From positions 1-44,897 of the forward strand of contig DYGL01000004.1 of assembly GCA_020724725.1 (NCBI GenBank): 44,897 nucleotides of DNA, given 5' to 3'. Shown here piece after piece: positions 5,960-13,991 of the stretch. Position 1 is the stretch's first letter. Every line of letters starts with the position of its first letter. The translations under genes were made by a program, and so were the position numbers. The notes under the pieces were generated by a model. It did no database searches. It saw nothing but the letters and a program-made list of their open reading frames with translations, and was not told where the DNA came from. Source of the stretch: Candidatus Microgenomatus sp. (GTDB lineage: Bacteria > Patescibacteriota > Microgenomatia > UBA1400 > PJMF01).

Positions 5960-7297
5960 GTGCAAAAAACAAATCAAGCAAATCTTTCTCAAGTGCAAAG
6001 CTCAGCTTTAAAATCTGCGCAAAATTGTGTGGCTTACGCCAAGCATTTAAAATCAAATAATCTTGATTCAAAAAAGACAGTTTTCGAAAACTTGCCTCTT
6101 TGTGACAAAGATAACTACACGGCAAAATATTCCATAGAAGAGAGAATTGATAAAAATAAATGTCTGGCTGATTTTTACATGATTTGCACTAGTTCTGGTT
6201 CAACCGCTGAACCAACCATTTGGCCTAGGGATTATGAATACGACCGTGGTTTGGAGCCACCTCACACCAAATTTTTAAACGAACATTTTTCTTTTAGTCA
6301 AAAGAAAACTTTGGTTGTAATTGCTTTTGGCTTAGGCACCACTCAGGCAGGCATGATGCACCTCAAATCTTCTTGGGAAGGAAGTTTGCATGGGCAAATT
6401 AGTGTCATTGCTCCAAATGGTGATGCAGAACAAACTGTTTTTTTATTGAATAAGCTTCATCCTCACTATGAACAAATTATTGTAATTGGTTATCCGCCAA
6501 TTATTAGTGATTTTATTGATTTGGCAGAGGAGAAAAAGCTTGACCCGCAAAAATGGAATTTGAAAATAGTTTTTGCTGGTGAAAGTGTCAGTCCTCTTTG
6601 GCGCAAAACAATGGCAAAAAAAATTGGTGGTAGTCAGCGCGACATCGTGTCTTTTTATGGTAGTACTGAGGCAGGCATGATTGGTTTTGAGTCGAAAGAG
6701 ATAAATCAATTGATTGCTCGTTGTTTGGATGATGAAGATTTGCGTTTTGATCTTTTTAAAACCTTTAATTTGCCAACTTTGGTGGAAGTTAATTTTGACA
6801 AAAAATATGTAGAAATAGTTGATGGCGAAATTGTGGTAACTGCCGATCAAGCAGTTCCTTTAGTTAGATATAATTTGCACGATCGAGGTTTTATTTTAGA
6901 CTCAAAAACAATTCAACAAGTTTTAAATCAACATAAAATTGGTTATAAATATCCAAAGAATCAAGGTTTTTTGGTGATTTATGGCCGTAATTTATCTAGG
7001 CAAATTTCTATTGAGGACGTGCAAAATGCCTTGGCTATTCTAAATTTTGCCAAATATTTTCATAAAGAATTTCAATATCAAGAAAAAACCAGCAAAGGGA
7101 GCATCATTTTGTCCTTGAATTTATATGCCAAAAATGACGAAAGCATTGCTGGAGAAAAAATTAAGTCTTTAGAAGTTGCCATGGCGAAAACAATTTCTAG
7201 ATTAATAATGTCAGCCCATCCGGTCAAAGTGAAAATTAAAGTTTTACCTGAAGCTCAAAGATTGGGTTATAAGTCTGGCAAACTCAGATATCTTTAA
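5960..7297 (+). CDS. PaaK/CapK-like adenylate-forming enzyme 1
   Basis: This 445-residue ANL-superfamily enzyme has a phosphate-binding loop TSSGSTAEPT followed by WPRD, then VVFAGESVS, FYGSTEAGMIGFE (the adenine/acid binding motif, A5-like) and VPLVRYNLHDRG (A7-like aspartate). This is the layout of phenylacetate-CoA ligase and of CapK proteins in capsule clusters. Such enzymes activate aryl or alkyl acids as adenylates, then transfer them to CoA or another acceptor. The GTG at 5960 is preceded by AAAGG with suitable spacing and follows the previous stop by one base. The neighbouring DAHP/DHQ enzymes suggest that the acid comes from a shikimate-type route. The acceptor is unknown, since no acyl-carrier protein or PKS is nearby. 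Confidence 0.85.
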   Translation: MQKTNQANLSQVQSSALKSAQNCVAYAKHLKSNNLDSKKTVFENLPLCDKDNYTAKYSIEERIDKNKCLADFYMICTSSGSTAEPTIWPRDYEYDRGLEPPHTKFLNEHFSFSQKKTLVVIAFGLGTTQAGMMHLKSSWEGSLHGQISVIAPNGDAEQTVFLLNKLHPHYEQIIVIGYPPIISDFIDLAEEKKLDPQKWNLKIVFAGESVSPLWRKTMAKKIGGSQRDIVSFYGSTEAGMIGFESKEINQLIARCLDDEDLRFDLFKTFNLPTLVEVNFDKKYVEIVDGEIVVTADQAVPLVRYNLHDRGFILDSKTIQQVLNQHKIGYKYPKNQGFLVIYGRNLSRQISIEDVQNALAILNFAKYFHKEFQYQEKTSKGSIILSLNLYAKNDESIAGEKIKSLEVAMAKTISRLIMSAHPVKVKIKVLPEAQRLGYKSGKLRYL

Positions 7298-7321
7298 CTA
7301 GTCTTGTGGTTTTTTAAATTT

Positions 7322-8419
7322 ATGCAGCAATTTTTAATCAATCAGCAAATTACAAAACTTCATTGTGATTTAGGTTCTTTTGTAAAGTTATCAGAAACTT
7401 TTGATTTTAAAGTTTATTCAAATATTGCTTTATTAAGCAACAGGTCTTTAACCAAAATTTATCAATCTGAAATTGAAAGTTTTTTTGCTCAAGCTGGTTT
7501 TGCTTTGCAAATTATTGAGCTTGAAGATGGAGAACAATTTAAAGATTTGAAGCAAGTACAAAAAGTTTGGAAGGAGTTATTTAATTTGAAATTTGATCGT
7601 CACTCTTTACTAATTAATTTTGGCGGCGGCATGATTTCTGATCTCGGCGGTTTTGCCGCCGCCACCTTCATGCGTGGCATTGACTTTATCAATGTGCCAA
7701 CCAGTCTCTTAGCTCAAGTTGATGCGGCTCTGGGTGGGAAAACGGCTATTAATTTTGGCCAAATTAAGAATGGTATTGGTTTGTTTGTTAATCCAAAATT
7801 GACGGTTATTGATCCAACTTTTACCAAATCTTTGCCAGAAAGAGAAATTTTATCTGGTTTTGCGGAAGTTTTAAAACATGCCATTATTTTTGACTCAAAA
7901 CTTTTTTCTTTGTTGGACAGTAAGCCCTTTTTATCCTTTTCCTTGGAAGAGTTGGTAAAAATTATTGATCGCTCTTGTTTTTTGAAAATGAAAACTGCTG
8001 AGCAAGATTTCCTAGAGAAAAACCAGCGCAAGCTTTTAAATTTCGGTCACACCTTGGGCCATGCTTTTGAAGCGATTTCATTAAAATCTAAAAAGCCTCT
8101 TGCTCATGGGGAGGCGGTGGCACTGGGCATGCTTTTGGAAAGTCGTTTGGCAGTGACGATTGGTTTGCTAGCTAAAGCAGATTATTTGCAAATTGAGCAA
8201 ATAATTAATCGCAATTATGTTTTTGACTTGGATGGAGAAATTAAAGTTGCTGATGTTTTAGCCTTGCTTCAATTTGATAAAAAGAAAAAAGCCAATGAAA
8301 TTTATTGGTCGCTACCTCAGGCAGTTGGTCGGGCAGTCTATGATCAACTAATCCCTGAGTCGGAAGTTGAATCTGTTGTCAATGAATTTATGTTGGGAAA
8401 TTCAAAAAATGTTATCTAA
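7322..8419 (+). CDS. aroB: 3-dehydroquinate synthase (or amino-DHQ synthase)
   Basis: This protein of about 365 residues has the full DHQ synthase signature: LINFGGGMISDLGGF, AATFMRGIDFINVPTSLLAQ, VDAALGGKTAINF, then the metal and active-site regions SGFAEVLKHA and RKLLNFGHTLGHAFE with LAHGEAVALG. It cyclises DAHP to 3-dehydroquinate using NAD and a divalent metal. The RifG-type enzyme of aminoshikimate pathways is a homologue that works on amino-DAHP, and motif reading cannot separate the two. I place the start at the ATG at 7322; an upstream in-frame TTG at 7304 is possible. It overlaps the dehydroquinase gene by 11 bases. The context with DAHP synthase, dehydroquinase, an oxidoreductase and a DegT aminotransferase makes the amino variant worth testing. 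Confidence 0.92.
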   Translation: MQQFLINQQITKLHCDLGSFVKLSETFDFKVYSNIALLSNRSLTKIYQSEIESFFAQAGFALQIIELEDGEQFKDLKQVQKVWKELFNLKFDRHSLLINFGGGMISDLGGFAAATFMRGIDFINVPTSLLAQVDAALGGKTAINFGQIKNGIGLFVNPKLTVIDPTFTKSLPEREILSGFAEVLKHAIIFDSKLFSLLDSKPFLSFSLEELVKIIDRSCFLKMKTAEQDFLEKNQRKLLNFGHTLGHAFEAISLKSKKPLAHGEAVALGMLLESRLAVTIGLLAKADYLQIEQIINRNYVFDLDGEIKVADVLALLQFDKKKKANEIYWSLPQAVGRAVYDQLIPESEVESVVNEFMLGNSKNVI

Positions 8420-9068
8420 ACTGCCAATCTGCACCATCTTGGCTGAAACAGATTTGGCAAAAACAAGAGCACTGGTAGCTAAAGTAGAAAAAGACTCTAC
8501 TTTTTTTGAATTGAGAGCTGATTTTCTAAGCAATTTAAATGAAGAATTGATTTATTCTCTTAAAAAGATTCTCAAATTACCGACAATTTTTACACTAAGA
8601 GACATAGAAAATGGCGGTCAATTTGCTGGTTCTAATGCAGAAAAACTGAATTTTTATAGGCAAGCCGCTGATGCTTCTTATGAATACTTAGATCTTGAAT
8701 TAGATTCACCTTTAATTGATGTCTTCGACAGGAAAAAGTCGAAATTGCTTCTTAGTTACCATAATTTTTCAAAGACACCTAGTCTTGCTCAACTGCGCTC
8801 AATCATCGCTACAGCCCAAGCTAAAAATCCAGACCTGATTAAGATTGCTACCTTTGTTAATCAAACAACTGATTTACAAGTTTTGGCAAAATTACTACTA
8901 GATCACCAAGTTTCAAAGCAACTAATTGTGGTTGGGATGGGTGAGTTGGGCAAGCCATCGAGAGCCTTTTTTCCTTATTTGGGGTCTTTTTTGACTTATG
9001 CTGTTTTCAATAATAAGATAGCGTCAGGTCAACTTTCTTTGTTGGAAATGCAAAAGTATGTCTTCTAA
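8409..9068 (+). CDS. aroD: Type I 3-dehydroquinate dehydratase
   Basis: This 219-residue protein from the ATG at 8409 has the type I dehydroquinase pattern: FELRADFL near the N-terminus, FTLRDIENGGQF, LLLSYHNFSKTP (catalytic His), DLIKIATFVN with the Schiff-base lysine, and the C-terminal MGELGKPSRAFFPYLGSFLTYA. It dehydrates 3-dehydroquinate to 3-dehydroshikimate. Known AHBA clusters usually use an unrelated type II enzyme here, so a type I enzyme is either ordinary shikimate chemistry or a different solution. It overlaps the preceding and following genes by 11 bases each, which implies translational coupling. Confidence 0.93.
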   Translation: MLSKLPICTILAETDLAKTRALVAKVEKDSTFFELRADFLSNLNEELIYSLKKILKLPTIFTLRDIENGGQFAGSNAEKLNFYRQAADASYEYLDLELDSPLIDVFDRKKSKLLLSYHNFSKTPSLAQLRSIIATAQAKNPDLIKIATFVNQTTDLQVLAKLLLDHQVSKQLIVVGMGELGKPSRAFFPYLGSFLTYAVFNNKIASGQLSLLEMQKYVF

Positions 9069-9786
9069 ATCTTGGATTTTCATTGCTGGTCCCTGCGCAG
9101 CCGAAAGTCGAGAGCAAATTCTCGCTTCCGCTAAATCTTTGAGTGAAATTGGTGTGCCTATTCTACGAGCTGGGGTCTGGAAGCCAAGAACTAACTCCAA
9201 CGATTGGCAAGGAGCTGGAGACGTGGCTCTAGAGTGGTTGAGAGAAGCCAAGAAAGCTACTGGCATTTTAACGGCAACTGAAGTTAGAGATCGAAGAACT
9301 CTGGATTTGGCGATAAAGAATGGCGTCGACTATTTGTGGATAGGCTCTCGAAATGCGCAAAACTTTGCACTTTTAGAGGAGGTTGGTCAAGCGACATCTC
9401 AAAGCAAGGCTCCAGTGATTTTGAAGCGCTCAATGTCATCTTCACTTCAAGAATGGCTAGGTAGTGCTGGATATATAGCCAAATATAATTCAAATATTAT
9501 TCTTTGCGAGCGAGGCATTCGCGGTTATTCTCCAGATACCAGAAATATTCTCGATCTACAAACCGCTTATTTGGCCAAGCTAGAATCTCCCTATCGAGTC
9601 ATAGTTGATGTTAGTCATGCGGCTGGTCGCACTGACTTGATTTATCCAATGTCTCTGGCTGTCAAAGCAGCTGGCTTTGATGGTTTGATGATTGAAGCTC
9701 ATCCTGATCCAAAACAGGCAAGAACTGATAGTTTTCAACAAGTAGACTTTAAAGAACTTAAAAAAATTTTCCATGCAGTTAAATAA
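9058..9786 (+). CDS. aroF: DAHP synthase, short type I-beta / KDO8P-like family
   Basis: This 242-residue TIM-barrel enzyme carries AGPCAAES, RAGVWKPRT, TEVRDRRTLDLA, ILKRSMSSSLQEW, CERGIRGYSPDTRNILD and VDVSHAAGRTDLI, the metal and phosphate-binding motifs of the DAHP/KDO8P synthase family. It condenses phosphoenolpyruvate with erythrose 4-phosphate, or with an amino analogue in aminoshikimate pathways. It lacks the N-terminal ferredoxin-like or C-terminal chorismate-mutase regulatory domains, so feedback control by aromatic amino acids is unlikely. The start at 9058 overlaps aroD by 11 bases, and the end overlaps the second adenylating enzyme by 14. The gene order differs from typical shikimate operons. 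Confidence 0.9.
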   Translation: MSSKSWIFIAGPCAAESREQILASAKSLSEIGVPILRAGVWKPRTNSNDWQGAGDVALEWLREAKKATGILTATEVRDRRTLDLAIKNGVDYLWIGSRNAQNFALLEEVGQATSQSKAPVILKRSMSSSLQEWLGSAGYIAKYNSNIILCERGIRGYSPDTRNILDLQTAYLAKLESPYRVIVDVSHAAGRTDLIYPMSLAVKAAGFDGLMIEAHPDPKQARTDSFQQVDFKELKKIFHAVK

Positions 9787-11053
9787 ACTACAAAATATTA
9801 TTGACAAGGCTTGGAAAACACCAGCTTTCAGAGATTTTTATACAAAGAATAAGGCTCCTCGACAGATTGGTTCTAAAAGAGATTTAGCAAAATTTCCTTT
9901 GTTCAGCAAAGAGCTTTATCATAAGCTAATTAAACAAAAACCTTTGAAACTTGGCGATAATGTTTATATTTTAAAAACTTTGGTTGATTTGGAAGGTCAT
10001 GAAACAATTTTTCCCTTATCGGCAAGTGATTATCAAAATTACATTGCCTTGGAAAAACGTAAGTTTGAGTTGCTTGGTGTAAAAAAAACTGATCTTTGCA
10101 GTGTGGTGGCTTTTTCTCAAAATCATACTTTGCCTTTGACACAATCTTTCTTGGCTCTTGGAGCGTCTTATATCCCTCTGGATGGAGATGAAGAAAAGAT
10201 TTTTCGCAACCTAATAGAACAAAAAGTAACAGTGCTTTTTACTATTCCACCTGTGGTTTACCGTCTTTTAGATTACGTCAAATCTAGGCAACTTAAAACT
10301 TCTTTGCGCCTAATCGTCACTACTGGGGTGAAAATTCCTGATGTGGCAGAGTTAAGCAAAGAAACAGAGAAAATTTTGGGTGCCAAATTGCTGGATACCA
10401 TTGGTGCAACTGAGTTGGCTTCTTTTGCTTTTTCTTGTCCAGAGCACCCCAATTTTTATCATTTTGTTGATCAGCAACAAATAGTCGAAATTCTAGATCC
10501 ACAGACCAAAAAAGCTAGCAAAAGTGGTGAAATTGTGATCACTCCACTTTGGAAAGAGGATTTTGCGCTTCTTCGCTATGCGACGGGTGATTTTACTAAA
10601 ATTAATGAAGAGCTAACTTGTGGTTGTCGTTTGCAAAATAAACTTTTAGTTAGTGGCGTAGAAAAAAGATTATCTCAAACAACCAGAATACAGCGTTATT
10701 TAGTTAATTTTGATGATTTTTATTACAAAATTAAAGATAGTTTGCTATGGCAATATTTTTTTGATTCTAAGTTATGGTATTTTTTTGAGAAGCCAAAGTT
10801 ATTTGTTTTGCTAAGCAAAGTTAATCATGCAGATCGTGTTTTGGTTTTTATTGAAAAGCAAAAATTTTATTTAACCTTGAGAAAAAGGCAAAAAATTGAA
10901 GAGGTTATTTTTCAAATGACTAATGCTGACGTACAAATTGTGCTTTGTGATAAAAAAATAATCCAAAAAGTTAAGATTAATCATCAAGATATTAGAGATT
11001 TAAAGCAAAAGAATCTCTCTAAGGAAGTTTTGGCGCTTTTAAAACTATGCTAA
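9773..11053 (+). CDS. PaaK/CapK-like adenylate-forming enzyme 2, divergent
   Basis: This 426-residue protein is a second ANL-family member related to PaaK/CapK. The N-terminal region (LQNIIDKAWKTPAFRDFY, then KFPLFSKELY) and the middle motif LLDTIGATELASFAFSCPEH, with LRYATGDFTKI, match the family. The phosphate loop region (LEGHETIFPLSASDYQNY) is poor in Gly/Ser/Thr compared with the first copy, so ATP handling may be altered or lost. The two copies may activate different acids, or one may be a transferase or a non-catalytic partner. It overlaps the DAHP synthase gene by 14 bases and the following glycosyltransferase gene by 7, tying acid activation to sugar transfer. Confidence 0.8.
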   Translation: MQLNKLQNIIDKAWKTPAFRDFYTKNKAPRQIGSKRDLAKFPLFSKELYHKLIKQKPLKLGDNVYILKTLVDLEGHETIFPLSASDYQNYIALEKRKFELLGVKKTDLCSVVAFSQNHTLPLTQSFLALGASYIPLDGDEEKIFRNLIEQKVTVLFTIPPVVYRLLDYVKSRQLKTSLRLIVTTGVKIPDVAELSKETEKILGAKLLDTIGATELASFAFSCPEHPNFYHFVDQQQIVEILDPQTKKASKSGEIVITPLWKEDFALLRYATGDFTKINEELTCGCRLQNKLLVSGVEKRLSQTTRIQRYLVNFDDFYYKIKDSLLWQYFFDSKLWYFFEKPKLFVLLSKVNHADRVLVFIEKQKFYLTLRKRQKIEEVIFQMTNADVQIVLCDKKIIQKVKINHQDIRDLKQKNLSKEVLALLKLC

Positions 11054-12015
11054 ATTCTTCCAAAAAAGTCGACCTTCTGGTTTGTACTAATCGCGCAAGT
11101 CAAGACTTTCCACGCATTTGGAGCCAGATACTAAGCCAAGAAAAATTAAAAAAAATAGTCTTAGCTACTCAGGGTCAGGCCAATCAATTTAAAAATCGAG
11201 AAAAAAAGGTTCAGCATCTTTCTCTAGAAAGTAAAGGTAGAAGCAAAGCGCTGATTGCTGGTTTAAAGGAAACCTCAGCTTTTGCAGTGGCTTTAACAGA
11301 TGATGATTGTGTTTTGGATAAAAATTGGCTGTCAGAGTCGCTCGATTCTTTAGGCGAAAACGTAGATTTGGTTTATGGTCAGACCAAACCTTATCAGCCA
11401 GAGAAAAATCTTGGAAAATTTTGTCCCAGCACTTTTAGTAAAAAACCTAATCGTTTTTCTATTACTAGTAGTTTGGGCAAACATTGGCTGGAGGTTGGTT
11501 TTGACAACAATGTTTTGATCAAAAAAACGGTCTTTGAGCAAATTGGTCCTTATAAATGGTGGATGGGTCCTGGCTGTCTGGTGCCAGCGGCAGAAGATGC
11601 TGAATTTATCTTAAGATCACTGATCGCTGGTTACAAAATCGCCTACAATCCACGCATGTTGGCTTATCACGATCGCTTTCTCACTGCTGAGGAATTTGAA
11701 AAGCAGTTGCTGGCATATAATTATGGCGGTTTAGTGGCCTACGGCTTTTATGCTTTGCAGGGAGTGAAAGAGTGTCGAGAAATTTTTATTGATCATCTCA
11801 AAGTTTTCTTTTATCCCGCCAAAAAAAACTTAAAAGAAATAATTAAGGGTTCTTGGTCTATCATTTTATTTAAAGACTTTTTTTTAAATGCAAAATTTTT
11901 ATTGCAAGGTATTTTTTGGGCTTGGTTTTTTGCCAAAGTGATGCCGATTCCGGAAAAAGAGAATGTGGTTAAAAGGTTTTATAAGTCAAATGTTAAAAAG
12001 AACTCAAGCAGCTAA
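11047..12015 (+). CDS. Family 2 glycosyltransferase
   Basis: This 322-residue GT-A enzyme has a LLVCTNRAS N-terminal strand, ALTDDDCVLDKNWL (the DxD-type metal motif), a DNNVLIKKTVFEQIGPY acceptor region, EDAEFILRSLIAGYKI (the catalytic ED motif) and a C-terminal hydrophobic part that may dip into the membrane. It transfers an activated sugar, the identity of which cannot be read. Its position between the acid-activating enzyme and the oxidoreductase/aminotransferase pair, with overlaps of 7 and 26 bases, suggests that it transfers the sugar made or modified by this operon. Confidence 0.88.
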   Translation: MLNSSKKVDLLVCTNRASQDFPRIWSQILSQEKLKKIVLATQGQANQFKNREKKVQHLSLESKGRSKALIAGLKETSAFAVALTDDDCVLDKNWLSESLDSLGENVDLVYGQTKPYQPEKNLGKFCPSTFSKKPNRFSITSSLGKHWLEVGFDNNVLIKKTVFEQIGPYKWWMGPGCLVPAAEDAEFILRSLIAGYKIAYNPRMLAYHDRFLTAEEFEKQLLAYNYGGLVAYGFYALQGVKECREIFIDHLKVFFYPAKKNLKEIIKGSWSIILFKDFFLNAKFLLQGIFWAWFFAKVMPIPEKENVVKRFYKSNVKKNSSS

Positions 12016-12898
12016 AACAGTTTTATTGGTCGGTCATGGTTATTGGGGCAAAAAAATTCTCGCTACTTTGCGAGCCTTTTCTGATTGGCAGATTTTAATT
12101 TTTGATAAGGCAGAAAATGAATTATCTTTAGATGAGTTTTTGGCTAAGAGTCCAAATTTCAGTCACGTCATTATTGCTACCCCAGAAAAAACACATTATC
12201 AGTTGGCTAAAAAATTTCTTCTTTTAAATAAAAATGTTTTGGTAGAAAAACCACTCTGCTTACTAGAAGAAGAAGCCAAAGAATTAATTAATTTAGCCAA
12301 AGAAAAAAAACTTTTTTTATTGGTTGATTATATTTTCTTGTACGATCAATTTTTATTTGAAGTGAAAAAAACTTTGCAAGCAAAAACTATTGGCAAAATT
12401 AAAAAAGTTGAAATCTTTCGCTCTAGTCCTGGCTTTACCAAACCTGATTTATTGGTTAGTGATGATTTAATGATTCATGACCTGTATTTACTTAGATACT
12501 TATTTGCTAACATAAAAAATGATTTATCTGAGCTAAAAATATTAAATCAGCTTGACCAACAACAATTAAAATTAGAGTTTAAGTTGGAAAATAATATTTT
12601 GGTTGAATCCTTTTACAGTTGGCTTGAATCAAAAGCTGGTCGCGAATTAACCTTTTTAGGTGAGACTGGCTCTTTGACTTGGACTAAAGATGCTTTGACA
12701 GAGCGATTAACTATTTCTCAAAACAAGCAAGAAAAAAATATTTTTTCTGGTGGAAATGACAATGATCCCTTATTTAAGCTTTTAGAGAAATTTTTGAACG
12801 AGCAAGATATAAAAAGCTTCGAAGCGAGTTATAATGATTACCTAGCTGATGTGATGAATTTATCACAAGTGCGAAATGCTTTTTATGCAATCAATTAG
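11990..12898 (+). CDS. Gfo/Idh/MocA-family NAD(P)-dependent oxidoreductase
   Basis: This 302-residue protein from the ATG at 11990 has a nucleotide-binding start VLLVGHGYWGKKILATL, then HVIIATPEKTHYQLA, NVLVEKPLC with the conserved EKP, and a C-terminal half with the family's beta-sheet rhythm. Relatives paired with DegT aminotransferases oxidise a sugar to the 3-keto form before transamination: WbpB with WbpE, NtdC with NtdA, and RifL with RifK, the last making UDP-kanosamine for the AHBA pathway. It overlaps the glycosyltransferase gene by 26 bases and the aminotransferase gene by 14, so the pair is translationally coupled. The true substrate is undetermined. Confidence 0.87.
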   Translation: MLKRTQAAKTVLLVGHGYWGKKILATLRAFSDWQILIFDKAENELSLDEFLAKSPNFSHVIIATPEKTHYQLAKKFLLLNKNVLVEKPLCLLEEEAKELINLAKEKKLFLLVDYIFLYDQFLFEVKKTLQAKTIGKIKKVEIFRSSPGFTKPDLLVSDDLMIHDLYLLRYLFANIKNDLSELKILNQLDQQQLKLEFKLENNILVESFYSWLESKAGRELTFLGETGSLTWTKDALTERLTISQNKQEKNIFSGGNDNDPLFKLLEKFLNEQDIKSFEASYNDYLADVMNLSQVRNAFYAIN

Positions 12899-13991
12899 TC
12901 TTTTTAACTTAAGCAGACAAATCCAGCCACTACAAAAAGCTTTCACTCAGGCTTTTGCAGAAACCTTGGCAAAAAATGAATTCACCTATGGATCGGCCAC
13001 CAAAGAATTGGAAGAAAACTTTGCTAAATTCGTCGACTGTCGCCACGCCTTGGCAGTAAGATCTGGCACAGCTGCTCTAATAGTAGCTCTCAAGGCTCTA
13101 GATTTACAAGCAAATGACGAAGTGATTACTACGCCTATGACTTTTTCTGCTACTACGGATGCCATTATTTTAGCTGGAGCTAAACCAATTTTTGCTGACA
13201 TTGATCCTTTAACTGGCAATTTAGATCTTCAGGCAATCAAGAAGGTTAAAACCAAGCGAACTAAAGCTGTTCTTTTGGTTCATTTTGCTGGAGTGCCTTG
13301 TGAGATGGATGAGATTGTGGATTTTTGCAAACAAAATAAGCTTTTACTAATTGAAGATGCCTCGCATGCTCATGGTTCTATCTATAAAGGCAAAAAAGTA
13401 GGTTCTTTTGGTGATGTGGCTTGTTTTTCTTTTTATCCATCTAAAGCTTTTGGAGCTTTGGGTAATGCGGGTATTATTACTACCAATAGCCAAGAAATTT
13501 TACAAAAAGCTGCAATGTTTGCTGAGCATGGCCTATCTGGACAAAAATACAGGCATTTTCTGGTTGGTTTTAATGAAAAAATTGATAATCTGCAAGCTGC
13601 CTTTTTGAATGTAAAATTCCCCCTTTTGCCGTCTTGGATTGAGCGCAGATTGGAAATTGCCAAAAAATATCAAAAAGTTTTGGAAGGCAAAAAAGTTAAA
13701 TGTTCATTTTGGCCAGATTATGTTCAGCCATCTTTATATGTTTTTTCAATTTTTAGTAAAGATAGAGATGAACTAGCTAAATATTTGGCCGATCATGGAG
13801 TGGGCAGTGGAATTTATTACCCAGTTCCACTGCATTTGCAAAAGTCATTTGAGTTTTTGGCTTATAAAAAAGGTGATTTTCCTCTTGCTGAAGCTTATGC
13901 TCAGACTACTTTGTCAATTCCTTTGTATCCAGAATTAACTGATAAAGAAGTCGATTATATTTGCGATTTACTCAGAAAATATCAATTTTGA
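12885..13991 (+). CDS. DegT/DnrJ/EryC1/StrS-family PLP aminotransferase
   Basis: This 368-residue protein starts at the ATG at 12885. It has RSGTAALIVALKAL, DEVITTPMTFSATTDAI, the aspartate that holds the PLP ring nitrogen in LLIEDASHAHGS (Asp158) and the Schiff-base lysine in SFYPSKAFGALGNAG (Lys187). The family makes amino sugars from keto sugars. One branch, AHBA synthase (RifK), also aromatises amino-dehydroshikimate. The SFYPSK stretch is closer to sugar aminotransferases such as WbpE than to what I recall of AHBA synthases, so a sugar role is the conservative call. It closes the nine-gene operon and overlaps the convergent glycosyltransferase gene by 24 bases. Confidence 0.9.
   Translation: MQSISLFNLSRQIQPLQKAFTQAFAETLAKNEFTYGSATKELEENFAKFVDCRHALAVRSGTAALIVALKALDLQANDEVITTPMTFSATTDAIILAGAKPIFADIDPLTGNLDLQAIKKVKTKRTKAVLLVHFAGVPCEMDEIVDFCKQNKLLLIEDASHAHGSIYKGKKVGSFGDVACFSFYPSKAFGALGNAGIITTNSQEILQKAAMFAEHGLSGQKYRHFLVGFNEKIDNLQAAFLNVKFPLLPSWIERRLEIAKKYQKVLEGKKVKCSFWPDYVQPSLYVFSIFSKDRDELAKYLADHGVGSGIYYPVPLHLQKSFEFLAYKKGDFPLAEAYAQTTLSIPLYPELTDKEVDYICDLLRKYQF

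Noticed and set aside
12885-13991. Naming the aminotransferase AHBA synthase outright
   Set aside because: The lysine region (SFYPSK) is like sugar aminotransferases. Context suggests the AHBA-type option, but residues do not prove it.
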